From the NCBI GenBank assembly GCA_023460175.1, contig JAEWRC010000020.1, forward strand, positions 1 to 23,234: DNA of 23,234 nucleotides, read 5' to 3'. Source of the DNA: Actinomycetes bacterium (GTDB lineage Bacteria; Actinomycetota; Actinomycetes; Mycobacteriales; Mycobacteriaceae). The notes beneath the pieces are model-generated. The model saw only the letters and a program-made list of their open reading frames with translations. It did no database searches and was not told where the DNA came from. Positions 17,071 through 23,234 of this stretch are shown here, piece after piece (the stretch's first letter is position 1; each line of letters begins with the position of its first letter). Both the position numbers and the translations under genes were made by a program.

Positions 17071-17526
17071 TCAGGATGTGGCCGAACACACCCGCCAGGA
17101 GCCGTCCTCGAGGACGAACTCGGTCGGGGTGTCGATCATGGCGTCCTTGTCGTTGTCGAAGTAGTAGACGACGTTGGCGGTCGCGGTGTCGCCGTCGACC
17201 TTGCCCCCGTCGACCTTGACCTCCAGGACGTTGCCCACATAGCGCGCGCCCTTCTCGGCCACCGACTCGCGCTGCCGGGCCAGCACCTCGGCCTCCGTGC
17301 CGGCCTGCTGCGCGCAGGTGTAGGTCCGGAAGTCCTCGTAGTCGAGCCGCTGCAGCGCATCGTTCTGGCCCAGCGCCGCGCGGACGACGCCCTCGTGCAG
17401 CGCGTCCTCGTCACTGTTGGCCCAGCTCATGACCCCGATCACGATCACGACGAGCACGATGATCGCCAGGGCGGCCAGAAACGGCGTGACGCTGGCCCCG
17501 TCGGAGTCGGGCTTCTGGTCGGTCAC
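17071..17526 (-). CDS. Small membrane-anchored protein with an extracytoplasmic NTF2-like domain, function unknown
   Basis: Protein of 151 residues that I do not recognise as a named gene. A polar N-terminus (MTDQKPDSDGASV) is followed by one hydrophobic segment at about 14-36 (ending VVIVIGVMSWA) without a lipobox, then a soluble domain of about 110 residues. The soluble part has a helical start (LHEGVVRAALGQNDALQRLD, DFRTYTCAQQAG) and strand-rich end (VGNVLEVKVDGGKVDG, TATANVVYYFDNDKD, TPTEFVLEDGSWRVCSA), the layout of small NTF2-like domains of DUF4878 type common in mycobacterial cell-envelope proteins. Two cysteines (in YTCAQ and RVCSA) could form a disulfide. The GTG at 17526 overlaps the purT stop (GTGA) and has AGGGAG six bases upstream. 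Its place between purT and the rhodanese gene gives no clear functional clue. Confidence 0.85.
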   Translation of the reverse strand: MTDQKPDSDGASVTPFLAALAIIVLVVIVIGVMSWANSDEDALHEGVVRAALGQNDALQRLDYEDFRTYTCAQQAGTEAEVLARQRESVAEKGARYVGNVLEVKVDGGKVDGDTATANVVYYFDNDKDAMIDTPTEFVLEDGSWRVCSATS

Positions 17527-18668
17527 GATCTACTCCCTCGTAGCGCCTGCGCCGCCTGGCGGGCCCGCTCCCGGGCACCGGCGACGGCCGGTGCCGTCGC
17601 CAGCACCACCTCGAACCGGCTGCGGCCGGCCCCCGGAGACCCGACCGGCGCCGGAAACAACAGCACGTCGGTCTCCGGCACGCTCAGGGCCTCGGAGAGG
17701 TTATCCCGAGAGCCCGGCCGGTAGCTCACCTCGACCGCGCCCGGGGAGATCATGATGGTGTCCACCGGCAGCCCCAGCACCGCGCGGGCGTGCAAATCCA
17801 GCGCGGACAGCCGCTGGGAGCGCAGGGTCACCAGGGCGCTGTCGTGCGGCAGGACCGTGACGTCGGAGAAGTACACCTCGTCGCCGCGCACCAGCAACTC
17901 CACCCCGAACAGGCCGCGGCCGCCGAGCGCGGTGACCACCCGCGCGGCGATCGAGCGCGCCGAATCCAGCGCCACCGGCGTCATCGGCTGCGGCTGCCAG
18001 GCCTCCAGCACGCCGTCGACGTGCCGGTGCCCGATCGGCTCGCAGAACTGGGTGGCCACGGATTCGCCGGTGCGGACCGTCAGCAGGGTGACCTCGTCGT
18101 CGACCTCGACCACGGATTCGACGAGCACCCGGTGGCCGGCGCCGGCCGAGGTGGCCCGGCCCCAGGCGGCCTCGAGGTCGTCGGGCCGCAGCAGCACCGA
18201 CTGCCCCTCGCCCGGCAGCGCCACCAGCGGCTTGACCACCAGCGGATAGCCGGCGTGCGCGGCGATGGCGCCGAGTTCCTCGAGGGATCCGGCGAACCAG
18301 AACGGCGCCGTGGGCAGACCCAGTTCGTCGGCCGCCAGCCGCCGCAGGGCCTCGCGGTCCAGCGTCAGCCGGGTCCGCCGCCCGCCCGGGACCACCCGCA
18401 GGCCGTCGGACTCGGCGGCGGCCAAAGCCTCGGCGGCCACGTCATCGGTGGCTGTCACCAGGTAGCCGGGGTCGAACCGGTCGATGGCCGCGGCCACCGC
18501 GTCGGGGTCGGTGAGATCGACCACAGCGGACTCGTCGGCGAAGGCGAGGGCGGGCGCATCGGGGTGGGCGTCCGCGGCGATCACCACCGCGCCGAGGCGC
18601 TGAAAGCTGAGCACCACCTCGCGGCCCAGATCCCCGGCACCCAGCAGCAGGATTCGGGGCGCAGACAT
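17523..18668 (-). CDS. purT: PurT-like ATP-grasp protein (formate-dependent GAR transformylase family)
   Basis: ATP-grasp protein of 381 residues. E. coli PurT makes formyl-GAR from formate, ATP and GAR in purine synthesis. Family features: N-terminal RILLLGAGDLGREVVLSFQR, LVTATDDVAAEAL, LTLDREALRRLAADELGLPT, PLVVKPLVALPGEGQSVL in the ATP-binding region, FGVELLVRGDEVYFSDV and RSQRLSALDLHARAVLGLP. Several positions differ from E. coli PurT as I recall it: the PRPHD motif reads LPHD (Leu273, with His275 and Asp276 kept), the SSGKG loop reads LPGEG, and only part of the C-terminal SRR motif is kept. The M. tuberculosis PurT is also divergent, so this may be a lineage feature. The ATG at 18668 follows TATGGT by 7 nt, so a leaderless start is likely; an ATG at 18680 overlaps that -10 and is less likely. 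Confidence 0.85.
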   Translation of the reverse strand: MSAPRILLLGAGDLGREVVLSFQRLGAVVIAADAHPDAPALAFADESAVVDLTDPDAVAAAIDRFDPGYLVTATDDVAAEALAAAESDGLRVVPGGRRTRLTLDREALRRLAADELGLPTAPFWFAGSLEELGAIAAHAGYPLVVKPLVALPGEGQSVLLRPDDLEAAWGRATSAGAGHRVLVESVVEVDDEVTLLTVRTGESVATQFCEPIGHRHVDGVLEAWQPQPMTPVALDSARSIAARVVTALGGRGLFGVELLVRGDEVYFSDVTVLPHDSALVTLRSQRLSALDLHARAVLGLPVDTIMISPGAVEVSYRPGSRDNLSEALSVPETDVLLFPAPVGSPGAGRSRFEVVLATAPAVAGARERARQAAQALRGSRS

Positions 18669-18675
18669 GCTTTCC

Positions 18676-18681
18676 ACCATA
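18676..18681 (-). promoter_or_regulatory. Candidate -10 element of leaderless purT
   Basis: TATGGT on the minus strand matches TANNNT and ends 7 nt before the ATG at 18668. GGAAAG lies between and could act as a weak ribosome binding site if the mRNA began further upstream. Confidence 0.58.
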
Positions 18682-18726
18682 GGCGTCCCGCGGGACCCGA
18701 AAGGTTAGGCCATCGAAGGATCTGGG

Positions 18727-18732
18727 TACGTT
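18727..18732 (+). promoter_or_regulatory. Candidate -10 element of the leaderless MMPL transporter gene
   Basis: TACGTT matches TANNNT and ends 6 nt before the GTG at 18739. No Shine-Dalgarno sequence is seen. It faces away from the purT -10, about 45 bp to the left. Confidence 0.55.
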
Positions 18733-18738
18733 GAGCGC

Positions 18739-20832
18739 GTGATCTGGGACCGACTTGCTGCCGTCGTCACCGCGCCCCGCTCGTGGGTGCTCGCACTGCT
18801 GATCGCCGTGGCCTCCGGTTTGCTGCTGGGGTTGGCGGGCAGCAACGACGCCGCCTCGCAGTCCCCGATCGCGCTGCCGAGTTCGGCCGAGTCGGCGCGC
18901 GCCGCCGAGGCCGCCGGGGCGTTCCCGGGCGGCGATCAGGCCCCGGCCATCCTGGTGGTCACCCGCACCGACGACGCCCCGCTGAAGCCCGAGGACGTCG
19001 GGGCGGCCGGGGCGGCCCGGCAGCGCGTGCAGGAAAAACTCGGCGGTCCGGCCGGCGGGCCGCCGATGACGGTGTCCGAGGACGGCATCGCCGCCCTGGC
19101 CGCGGTCCCGATGGACGGCACGCTGTCGGGCTTCGAACTGCGCGACGCCGTCGACGCGGTGCGCGGGGCCGCCACCGATGGGCTGCCGGAGGCGCTGCGC
19201 GCGGAGGTCACCGGCGGGCCGGCCTTCGGCGCGGACATCGCCGGCGCGTTCTCCGGCGCGAACATCACGCTGCTGGCGGTGACCGCCGCGGTGGTCGCGC
19301 TGCTACTGATCCTCACCTACCGCTCGCCGGTGCTGTTCCTGGTGCCGCTGGCCGTGATCGGCTTCGCCGACCGGGTCGGCGCCACCCTGGGCAGCACGGT
19401 CACCTCGCTGGCCGGGCTGACGCCGGACGGGTCCACCTCGGGCATCACCAGCGTGCTGGTGTTCGGCGCGGGCACCAACTACGCGCTGCTGCTGATCTCG
19501 CGCTACCGCGAGGAACTGCGGTCCAGCTCCGATCACCGCGAGGCGCTGCGCATCGCGGTGCGCAACGCCGGGCCGGCTGTCCTGGCCAGCAACGCCACCG
19601 TGGTGCTGGCGCTGCTGACGCTGCTGCTGGCCAGCGCGCCGAGCACCCGCAGCCTGGGCCTGCAGGCCGCCGCCGGGCTCGTGGTGGCCGCGGCCTTCTC
19701 GCTGCTGGTGCTGCCGCCGCTGCTGGCGCTGTTCGGGGTCCGGCTGTTCTGGCCGTTCATCCCGTCGCACGAGGATCGGGACCTGACCGAGACCGGCGTC
19801 TGGCACCGCATCGCCACGGCCGTGGCGCGCCGGCCGGTGGCGGTGCTGGTCGCCTCGATCGCCGGCCTGGCGGTGCTGACCTGCGGCCTGCTGGGCACCA
19901 CGATCGGGCTGTCGCAGACCGAGCAGTTCCGGGTGAAGGCCGAATCGGTGACCGGCTACGAGCGGTTGGCCGACCACTTCCCCAGTGGGCTGACCGACCC
20001 CACCCGGGTCATCGGGGCCACCGACCGCGGTCCGGCGATCCAGGCCGCCATCGAGGGCACCGAGGGCGTCATCTCGGCGGCCCCCGGCGGCGACGACGGC
20101 GCCGGGCGCTCGCAGTGGTCGGTGATCACCGACGCCGCCCCGGCCAGCGACGAGGCCTTCGAAACGATTGCGGCGCTCCGTGATTCGGTGCAGTCCGTCG
20201 ACCCCGACGCGCTGGTGGGCGGGGCCGATGCGCAGGCGCTGGATTCCCGCGACGCGGCGGTGCACGACCGGCTGCTGATCATCCCGGCCATCCTGGTGGT
20301 GGTGCTGGCGGTCCTGCTGGTGCTGCTGCGCTCCGTCGTGGCCCCGCTGCTGCTGGTCGCGGTGACCGTGGCGTCCTCGATGGCCGCGCTGGGCCTGGGC
20401 GGCTGGGTGAGCATCCACGTGTTCGGCTTCCCGGCGCTGGACAACACCACCCCGCTGTTCGCGTTCCTGTTCCTGGTGGCCCTCGGCGTGGACTACACGA
20501 TCTTCCTGGTCACCCGCGCCCGCGAGGAGACCGCCACCTTCGGCACCCGCACCGGCATCGTGCGGGCGGTCTCGGCGACCGGCGCGGTCATCACCAGCGC
20601 CGGCATCGTGCTGGCGGCGGTGTTCTGCGTGCTGGGCGTGCTGCCGCTGATCGTGCTGACGCAGCTGGGCATCATCGTGGGGCTGGGTATCCTGCTGGAC
20701 ACCTTCCTGGTCCGCACCGTGGTGATCCCGGCGCTGTTCACGCTGATCGGGCCGAAGGTGTGGTGGCCGGCGCGGCTGGACCCCGCCGACGGTCCCGAGG
20801 CTAAGGCTGGCCGGGCAGCAGCCGGATCATGA
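18739..20832 (+). CDS. MMPL/RND-family membrane transporter (YdfJ/ActII-3-like)
   Basis: Membrane exporter of 697 residues with the duplicated RND layout: a first membrane helix (about 14-33), an extracytoplasmic domain (about 35-170), a block of five helices (about 173-340), a second single helix (about 367-388), a second extracytoplasmic domain and a final helical block (about 510-680). Repeat 1 has GAGTNYALLLISRYREELR with Asn247-Tyr248. Repeat 2 has GVDYTIFLVTRAREE with Asp585-Tyr586. In MmpL3 both repeats carry an Asp-Tyr pair for proton relay. The length matches the shorter YdfJ/ActII-3 group and not the roughly 950-residue MmpL lipid exporters. The substrate is unknown, and no adaptor, TetR regulator or MmpS-type partner is adjacent. 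The 3' end overlaps the convergent thioesterase gene by 32 bp. Confidence 0.92.
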   Translation: MIWDRLAAVVTAPRSWVLALLIAVASGLLLGLAGSNDAASQSPIALPSSAESARAAEAAGAFPGGDQAPAILVVTRTDDAPLKPEDVGAAGAARQRVQEKLGGPAGGPPMTVSEDGIAALAAVPMDGTLSGFELRDAVDAVRGAATDGLPEALRAEVTGGPAFGADIAGAFSGANITLLAVTAAVVALLLILTYRSPVLFLVPLAVIGFADRVGATLGSTVTSLAGLTPDGSTSGITSVLVFGAGTNYALLLISRYREELRSSSDHREALRIAVRNAGPAVLASNATVVLALLTLLLASAPSTRSLGLQAAAGLVVAAAFSLLVLPPLLALFGVRLFWPFIPSHEDRDLTETGVWHRIATAVARRPVAVLVASIAGLAVLTCGLLGTTIGLSQTEQFRVKAESVTGYERLADHFPSGLTDPTRVIGATDRGPAIQAAIEGTEGVISAAPGGDDGAGRSQWSVITDAAPASDEAFETIAALRDSVQSVDPDALVGGADAQALDSRDAAVHDRLLIIPAILVVVLAVLLVLLRSVVAPLLLVAVTVASSMAALGLGGWVSIHVFGFPALDNTTPLFAFLFLVALGVDYTIFLVTRAREETATFGTRTGIVRAVSATGAVITSAGIVLAAVFCVLGVLPLIVLTQLGIIVGLGILLDTFLVRTVVIPALFTLIGPKVWWPARLDPADGPEAKAGRAAAGS

Positions 20833-21448
20833 GCCCGTGCGACTCGGCCAGCAGATTGCCGTCGGCGTCGCGCAGCTCGGCGTTGACGAACGCCTTGCGC
20901 CCCTCGGCTTCCCGCAGCCAGCCGCGGACGTTGAGTTCGACGTCGACGGGCGTGACCTTGCGGTAGTCGACGTGCAGGAACGCGGTGCGGCTGATCGGGC
21001 GGCCGGTGGCGTGGATGACCATGCCGAACAGCGAGTCGAACAGCAGCGGCAGCACCCCGCCGTGCACGGCGTCGTTGCCGCCGACGTGATAGCGGCTGAA
21101 CGTGACCCGCAGCAGCACCTCGTCGGGCTCGAACTTGTCGACGATCCACGGCGGCATCAGCAGGCTGCCCGCGCCGGGCAGATCCGGCACCCGGTTGGCC
21201 GGGCCCACACCCTCGCCGGACTGGAACGGATCCAGCTGCGCCACCAAGGCTTCCACTTGACCGGCGACGTCGGTCCAGGTGTCCGGGTCCGGGTTGGTGG
21301 AGACCGCCAGGTCCTGCAGGCGGCGCATGGCGGTCAGGAACCGGGCGAACCCGGGACCGGGGTCGGCGGGCTCGAACACCGGGAAACCGCCGTGCCGGTC
21401 GTAGTTCGGATCGACGCGCCGAGGGTCCAGGCCGTAGTCGGCGGACAC
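20801..21448 (-). CDS. Hotdog-fold thioesterase-like protein (Rv0356c-like)
   Basis: Protein of 215 residues, essentially the length I recall for Rv0356c (214). The C-terminal 100 residues are a PaaI-type hotdog domain: NDAVHGGVLPLLFDSLFG (residues 125-142, with His129 and Asp138 in the usual active-site positions), RTAFLHVDYRKVTPVDVEL and FVNAELRDADGNLLAESHG. The N-terminal half (DPNYDRHGGFPVF, then a helical region) is a mycobacterial extension. It probably acts on an acyl-CoA; the chain type is unknown. The GTG at 21448 overlaps the purA stop by one base (TAGTG), so it is probably coupled to purA. The frame is open further upstream to 21613, but that part lies inside purA. Confidence 0.87.
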   Translation of the reverse strand: MSADYGLDPRRVDPNYDRHGGFPVFEPADPGPGFARFLTAMRRLQDLAVSTNPDPDTWTDVAGQVEALVAQLDPFQSGEGVGPANRVPDLPGAGSLLMPPWIVDKFEPDEVLLRVTFSRYHVGGNDAVHGGVLPLLFDSLFGMVIHATGRPISRTAFLHVDYRKVTPVDVELNVRGWLREAEGRKAFVNAELRDADGNLLAESHGLMIRLLPGQP

Positions 21449-22743
21449 TAGCGGCCCGCCAGGATGTCGCGCCGCACGATGGTCTGATCCCGGCCCGGGC
21501 CCACTCCGACGCACGAGATGTGCGCTCCGGCAAGCTCTTCGAGCCGCAGCACGTAGTCGCGCGCCTTGGCGGGCAGGTCGTCGAACTCCCGCGCCCCGGA
21601 GATGTCCTCCCACCAGCCGGGCAGCTCCTCGTAGATGGGCTCGGCGCGAACGATGTCAGCCTGCGTCATCGGCATCTCGTCGGTGCGCTTGCCGTCGACG
21701 GTGTAGCCCACGCAGATCGGCACGGTCTCGAGCGACGAGAGCACGTCGAGCTTGGTCAGGAAGTAGTCGGTGATGCCGTTGACCCGGGTCGCGTAGCGGG
21801 CGATCACGGCGTCGAACCAGCCGCAGCGCCGCGCCCGGCCCGTCGTCACGCCGACCTCGCCGCCGGTCTTGGCCAGGTACTCGCCGTGCTCGTCGAACAA
21901 CTCGGTGGGGAACGGGCCGGATCCCACGCGGGTGGTGTAGGCCTTCAGGATGCCCAGCACCGTGGTGATCCGGGTGGGACCGATGCCGGAGCCCACCGCG
22001 GCGCCGCCGGCGGTCGGGTTCGACGACGTGACGTACGGGTAGGTGCCGTGGTCGACGTCGAGCAGCGTGCCCTGCGAGCCCTCCAGCAGCACCGTCTCGT
22101 CGTTCTCCAGGGCCTGGCCCAGCAGCAGGCGGGTGTCGGCAATGCGGTGCTTGAACCCCTCGGCCTGCTCCAGCAGGTTGGCCACCACCTCGTCGGCGTC
22201 CAGCGCCTTGCGGTTGTAGACCTTGACCAGGATCTGGTTCTTGAGCTCCAGGGCGGCCTCGATCTTCTCGGCCAGCAGCGTCTCGTCGAGGACGTCGGCG
22301 ACCCGGATCCCGATCCGGGCGATCTTGTCCTGGTAGCAGGGCCCGATGCCGCGACCGGTGGTGCCGATCTTCTTGCTGCCCGCGTAGCGCTCCACGACCT
22401 TGTCGATGGCCACGTGGTACGGCATCAACAGGTGGGCGTCGGCCGAGATCAGCAGCCGCTCGGTGTCCACGCCGCGGGCGTCGAGGCCGCTGAGCTCGGT
22501 GAGCAGCACACCGGGGTCGACCACGACACCGTTGCCGATGACGTTGGTGACCCCCGGGGTCAGAATTCCCGAGGGGATGAGGTGCAGCGCGAAATTCTCG
22601 CCGCTGGGCAGGACAACGGTGTGCCCGGCGTTGTTGCCGCCCTGATAGCGCACAACCCACTGCACCCGCCCACCGAGAAGATCGGTGGCTTTACCCTTGC
22701 CCTCGTCGCCCCATTGGGCGCCGATGAGGACGATTGCCGGCAT
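21448..22743 (-). CDS. purA: Adenylosuccinate synthetase
   Basis: Joins IMP and aspartate with GTP in the first committed step to AMP. The 431-residue product (M. tuberculosis 432) has the GTP P-loop region GAQWGDEGKGK with catalytic Asp13 and Lys16, GGNNAGHTVV with His41, IGTTGRGIGPCYQDK, EGSQGTLLDVDHGTYPYVTS, VGSGPFPTEL, TTGRARRCGWFD and the guanine-specific TKLD. The ATG at 22743 follows AGGAGA at good distance. The frame is open upstream to 22782, but the added 13 residues are not family sequence. It shares its stop with the start of the thioesterase gene and is divergent from the Rv0358-like gene. Confidence 0.98.
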   Translation of the reverse strand: MPAIVLIGAQWGDEGKGKATDLLGGRVQWVVRYQGGNNAGHTVVLPSGENFALHLIPSGILTPGVTNVIGNGVVVDPGVLLTELSGLDARGVDTERLLISADAHLLMPYHVAIDKVVERYAGSKKIGTTGRGIGPCYQDKIARIGIRVADVLDETLLAEKIEAALELKNQILVKVYNRKALDADEVVANLLEQAEGFKHRIADTRLLLGQALENDETVLLEGSQGTLLDVDHGTYPYVTSSNPTAGGAAVGSGIGPTRITTVLGILKAYTTRVGSGPFPTELFDEHGEYLAKTGGEVGVTTGRARRCGWFDAVIARYATRVNGITDYFLTKLDVLSSLETVPICVGYTVDGKRTDEMPMTQADIVRAEPIYEELPGWWEDISGAREFDDLPAKARDYVLRLEELAGAHISCVGVGPGRDQTIVRRDILAGR

Positions 22744-22773
22744 GGCATTTCTCCTGATTATTGTGTCCAGCCG

Positions 22774-22801
22774 GTGACCCACACTATCCGAGAGAGTGAC
22801 C
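22774..22801. repeat. GTGACC direct repeat spaced 22 bp, flanking the purA -10
   Basis: GTGACC occurs at 22774-22779 and 22796-22801, about two helical turns apart, on either side of the candidate purA -10, within the 68-bp gap to the divergent gene. Two 6-mers can occur by chance; listed as a possible regulator site only. Confidence 0.25.
22781..22786 (-). promoter_or_regulatory. Candidate -10 element of purA
   Basis: TAGTGT on the minus strand matches TANNNT. A start near 22774 gives a leader of about 31 nt that contains AGGAGA before the ATG at 22743. No clear -35 is seen. Confidence 0.42.
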
Positions 22802-22811
22802 AGGAGCTGCG

Positions 22812-23234
22812 TTGACTAGTGCGTTGACCGCTGTGTTGCTGTTCGGGGGCCGCTCGGCGCCCCGCCCGCTGCGGGATTTGCCGACCGTGACCGTGGGCAC
22901 CGATACCGGCGCGGCCGCGGACATCGACGCGGCCACGGAGTCGGCGCGACGGGTGATCGTCGTCGGCTCGCAGGCCGACCTGGCGGCCGTGTTGACCCGA
23001 CTGCTCAAGACCGAGCGGCTCGATGTCGAGGTGGCCCACGTCCGCGGCCGCTTCGGCGCCGGGCGCGCGCGCCGCGGTGCGGCGCAACGCATTCCACTGA
23101 TCCGCGACGAGACCGGAACGGTGCTGGTGGGTCAGGCCCGGTGGCTGCCCGCCGACGACGCCGAGGGCTTCGAGGGTGAGGGCATCGTCGACGACGGGGT
23201 GCTGTTCGACGGGACGGTGTGGGAAGTGCACATC
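22812..23234 (+). CDS. Conserved mycobacterial protein of unknown function (Rv0358-like), cut by the right edge
   Basis: Open frame of 141 codons running off the window, starting at TTG 22812. AGGAG at 22802-22806 lies five bases before the TTG and decides the start; no ATG or GTG is better placed. The protein begins MTSALTAVLLFGGRSAPRPL and continues DLPTVTVGTDTGAAADIDAA, RRVIVVGSQADLAAVLTRLL and VGQARWLPADDAEGFEGEG. This is very like what I recall for M. tuberculosis Rv0358 (about 215 residues), which also neighbours purA. The segment RVIVVGSQADLAAVLTRLLKTERL looks like the start of a nucleotide- or lipid-binding alpha/beta fold (the pattern seen in diacylglycerol kinase-like proteins), but I cannot assign an activity. 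No signal peptide or membrane helix is seen in the part present. Confidence 0.85.
   Translation, partial: MTSALTAVLLFGGRSAPRPLRDLPTVTVGTDTGAAADIDAATESARRVIVVGSQADLAAVLTRLLKTERLDVEVAHVRGRFGAGRARRGAAQRIPLIRDETGTVLVGQARWLPADDAEGFEGEGIVDDGVLFDGTVWEVHI

Overview
The window is very GC-rich chromosomal DNA from a mycobacterium, most likely a rapidly growing environmental type (Mycolicibacterium-like). The evidence is gene content and order. glnX-glnH-pknG, fgd1-pta-ackA, thiO/thiE/mutT3, purT-rhodanese-metZ and purA with its two neighbours all have close counterparts, in reversed orientation, in the Rv0356-Rv0415 part of the M. tuberculosis map. fgd1 (F420 metabolism) and pknG with a rubredoxin domain are actinobacterial, mainly mycobacterial, markers. 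I see no insertion sequence, phage gene, CRISPR array, tRNA or rRNA. Twenty protein genes fill the window with almost no spare DNA, and no stretch over 300 bases lacks a gene.

Layout. 1-2000: thiO (cut by the left edge) behind a TPP riboswitch, divergent from thiE, which converges on the Nudix gene mutT3. 2083-6766: the glnX-glnH-pknG operon, a membrane sensor, periplasmic amino-acid-binding lipoprotein and soluble kinase that control glutamate metabolism. 6777-11091: the leftward operon fgd1-pta-ackA (F420-dependent glucose-6-phosphate oxidation and acetyl-CoA/acetate interconversion). 11129-12771: rightward metallo-beta-lactamase-fold hydrolase and short-chain dehydrogenase. 12768-18668: leftward purT, small membrane protein, rhodanese, metZ, then a large LuxR-type ATPase regulator. 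18739-20832: a rightward MMPL/RND transporter. 20801-22743: leftward purA and a hotdog thioesterase. 22812-end: a rightward partial Rv0358-like gene with a TTG start.

Expression signals. Seven genes (thiE, mutT3, the MBL gene, the SDR gene, the LuxR gene, purT, the MMPL gene) have a TANNNT -10 hexamer ending 6-8 nt before an ATG or GTG, with no well-placed Shine-Dalgarno sequence. This is the signature of leaderless mycobacterial mRNAs, and I used it to choose starts. Genes inside operons mostly rely on stop/start overlaps of 1 or 4 bases. Three of the four convergent pairs overlap at their 3' ends (20, 4 and 32 bp) and the fourth is 10 bp apart, so classical intrinsic terminators have no room.

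Most worth a second look: a 22-bp near-perfect palindrome covering the -10 of the SDR gene and the stop codon of the upstream hydrolase gene; a PurT whose substrate-binding motifs depart from the E. coli enzyme; an MMPL transporter with Asn-Tyr in its first repeat but Asp-Tyr in its second; an odd fgd1 start with a small internal duplication; and an uncharacterised membrane protein inside the purT-metZ operon. I found no clearly new multi-gene system. The MBL-SDR-LuxR block is the least explained region.
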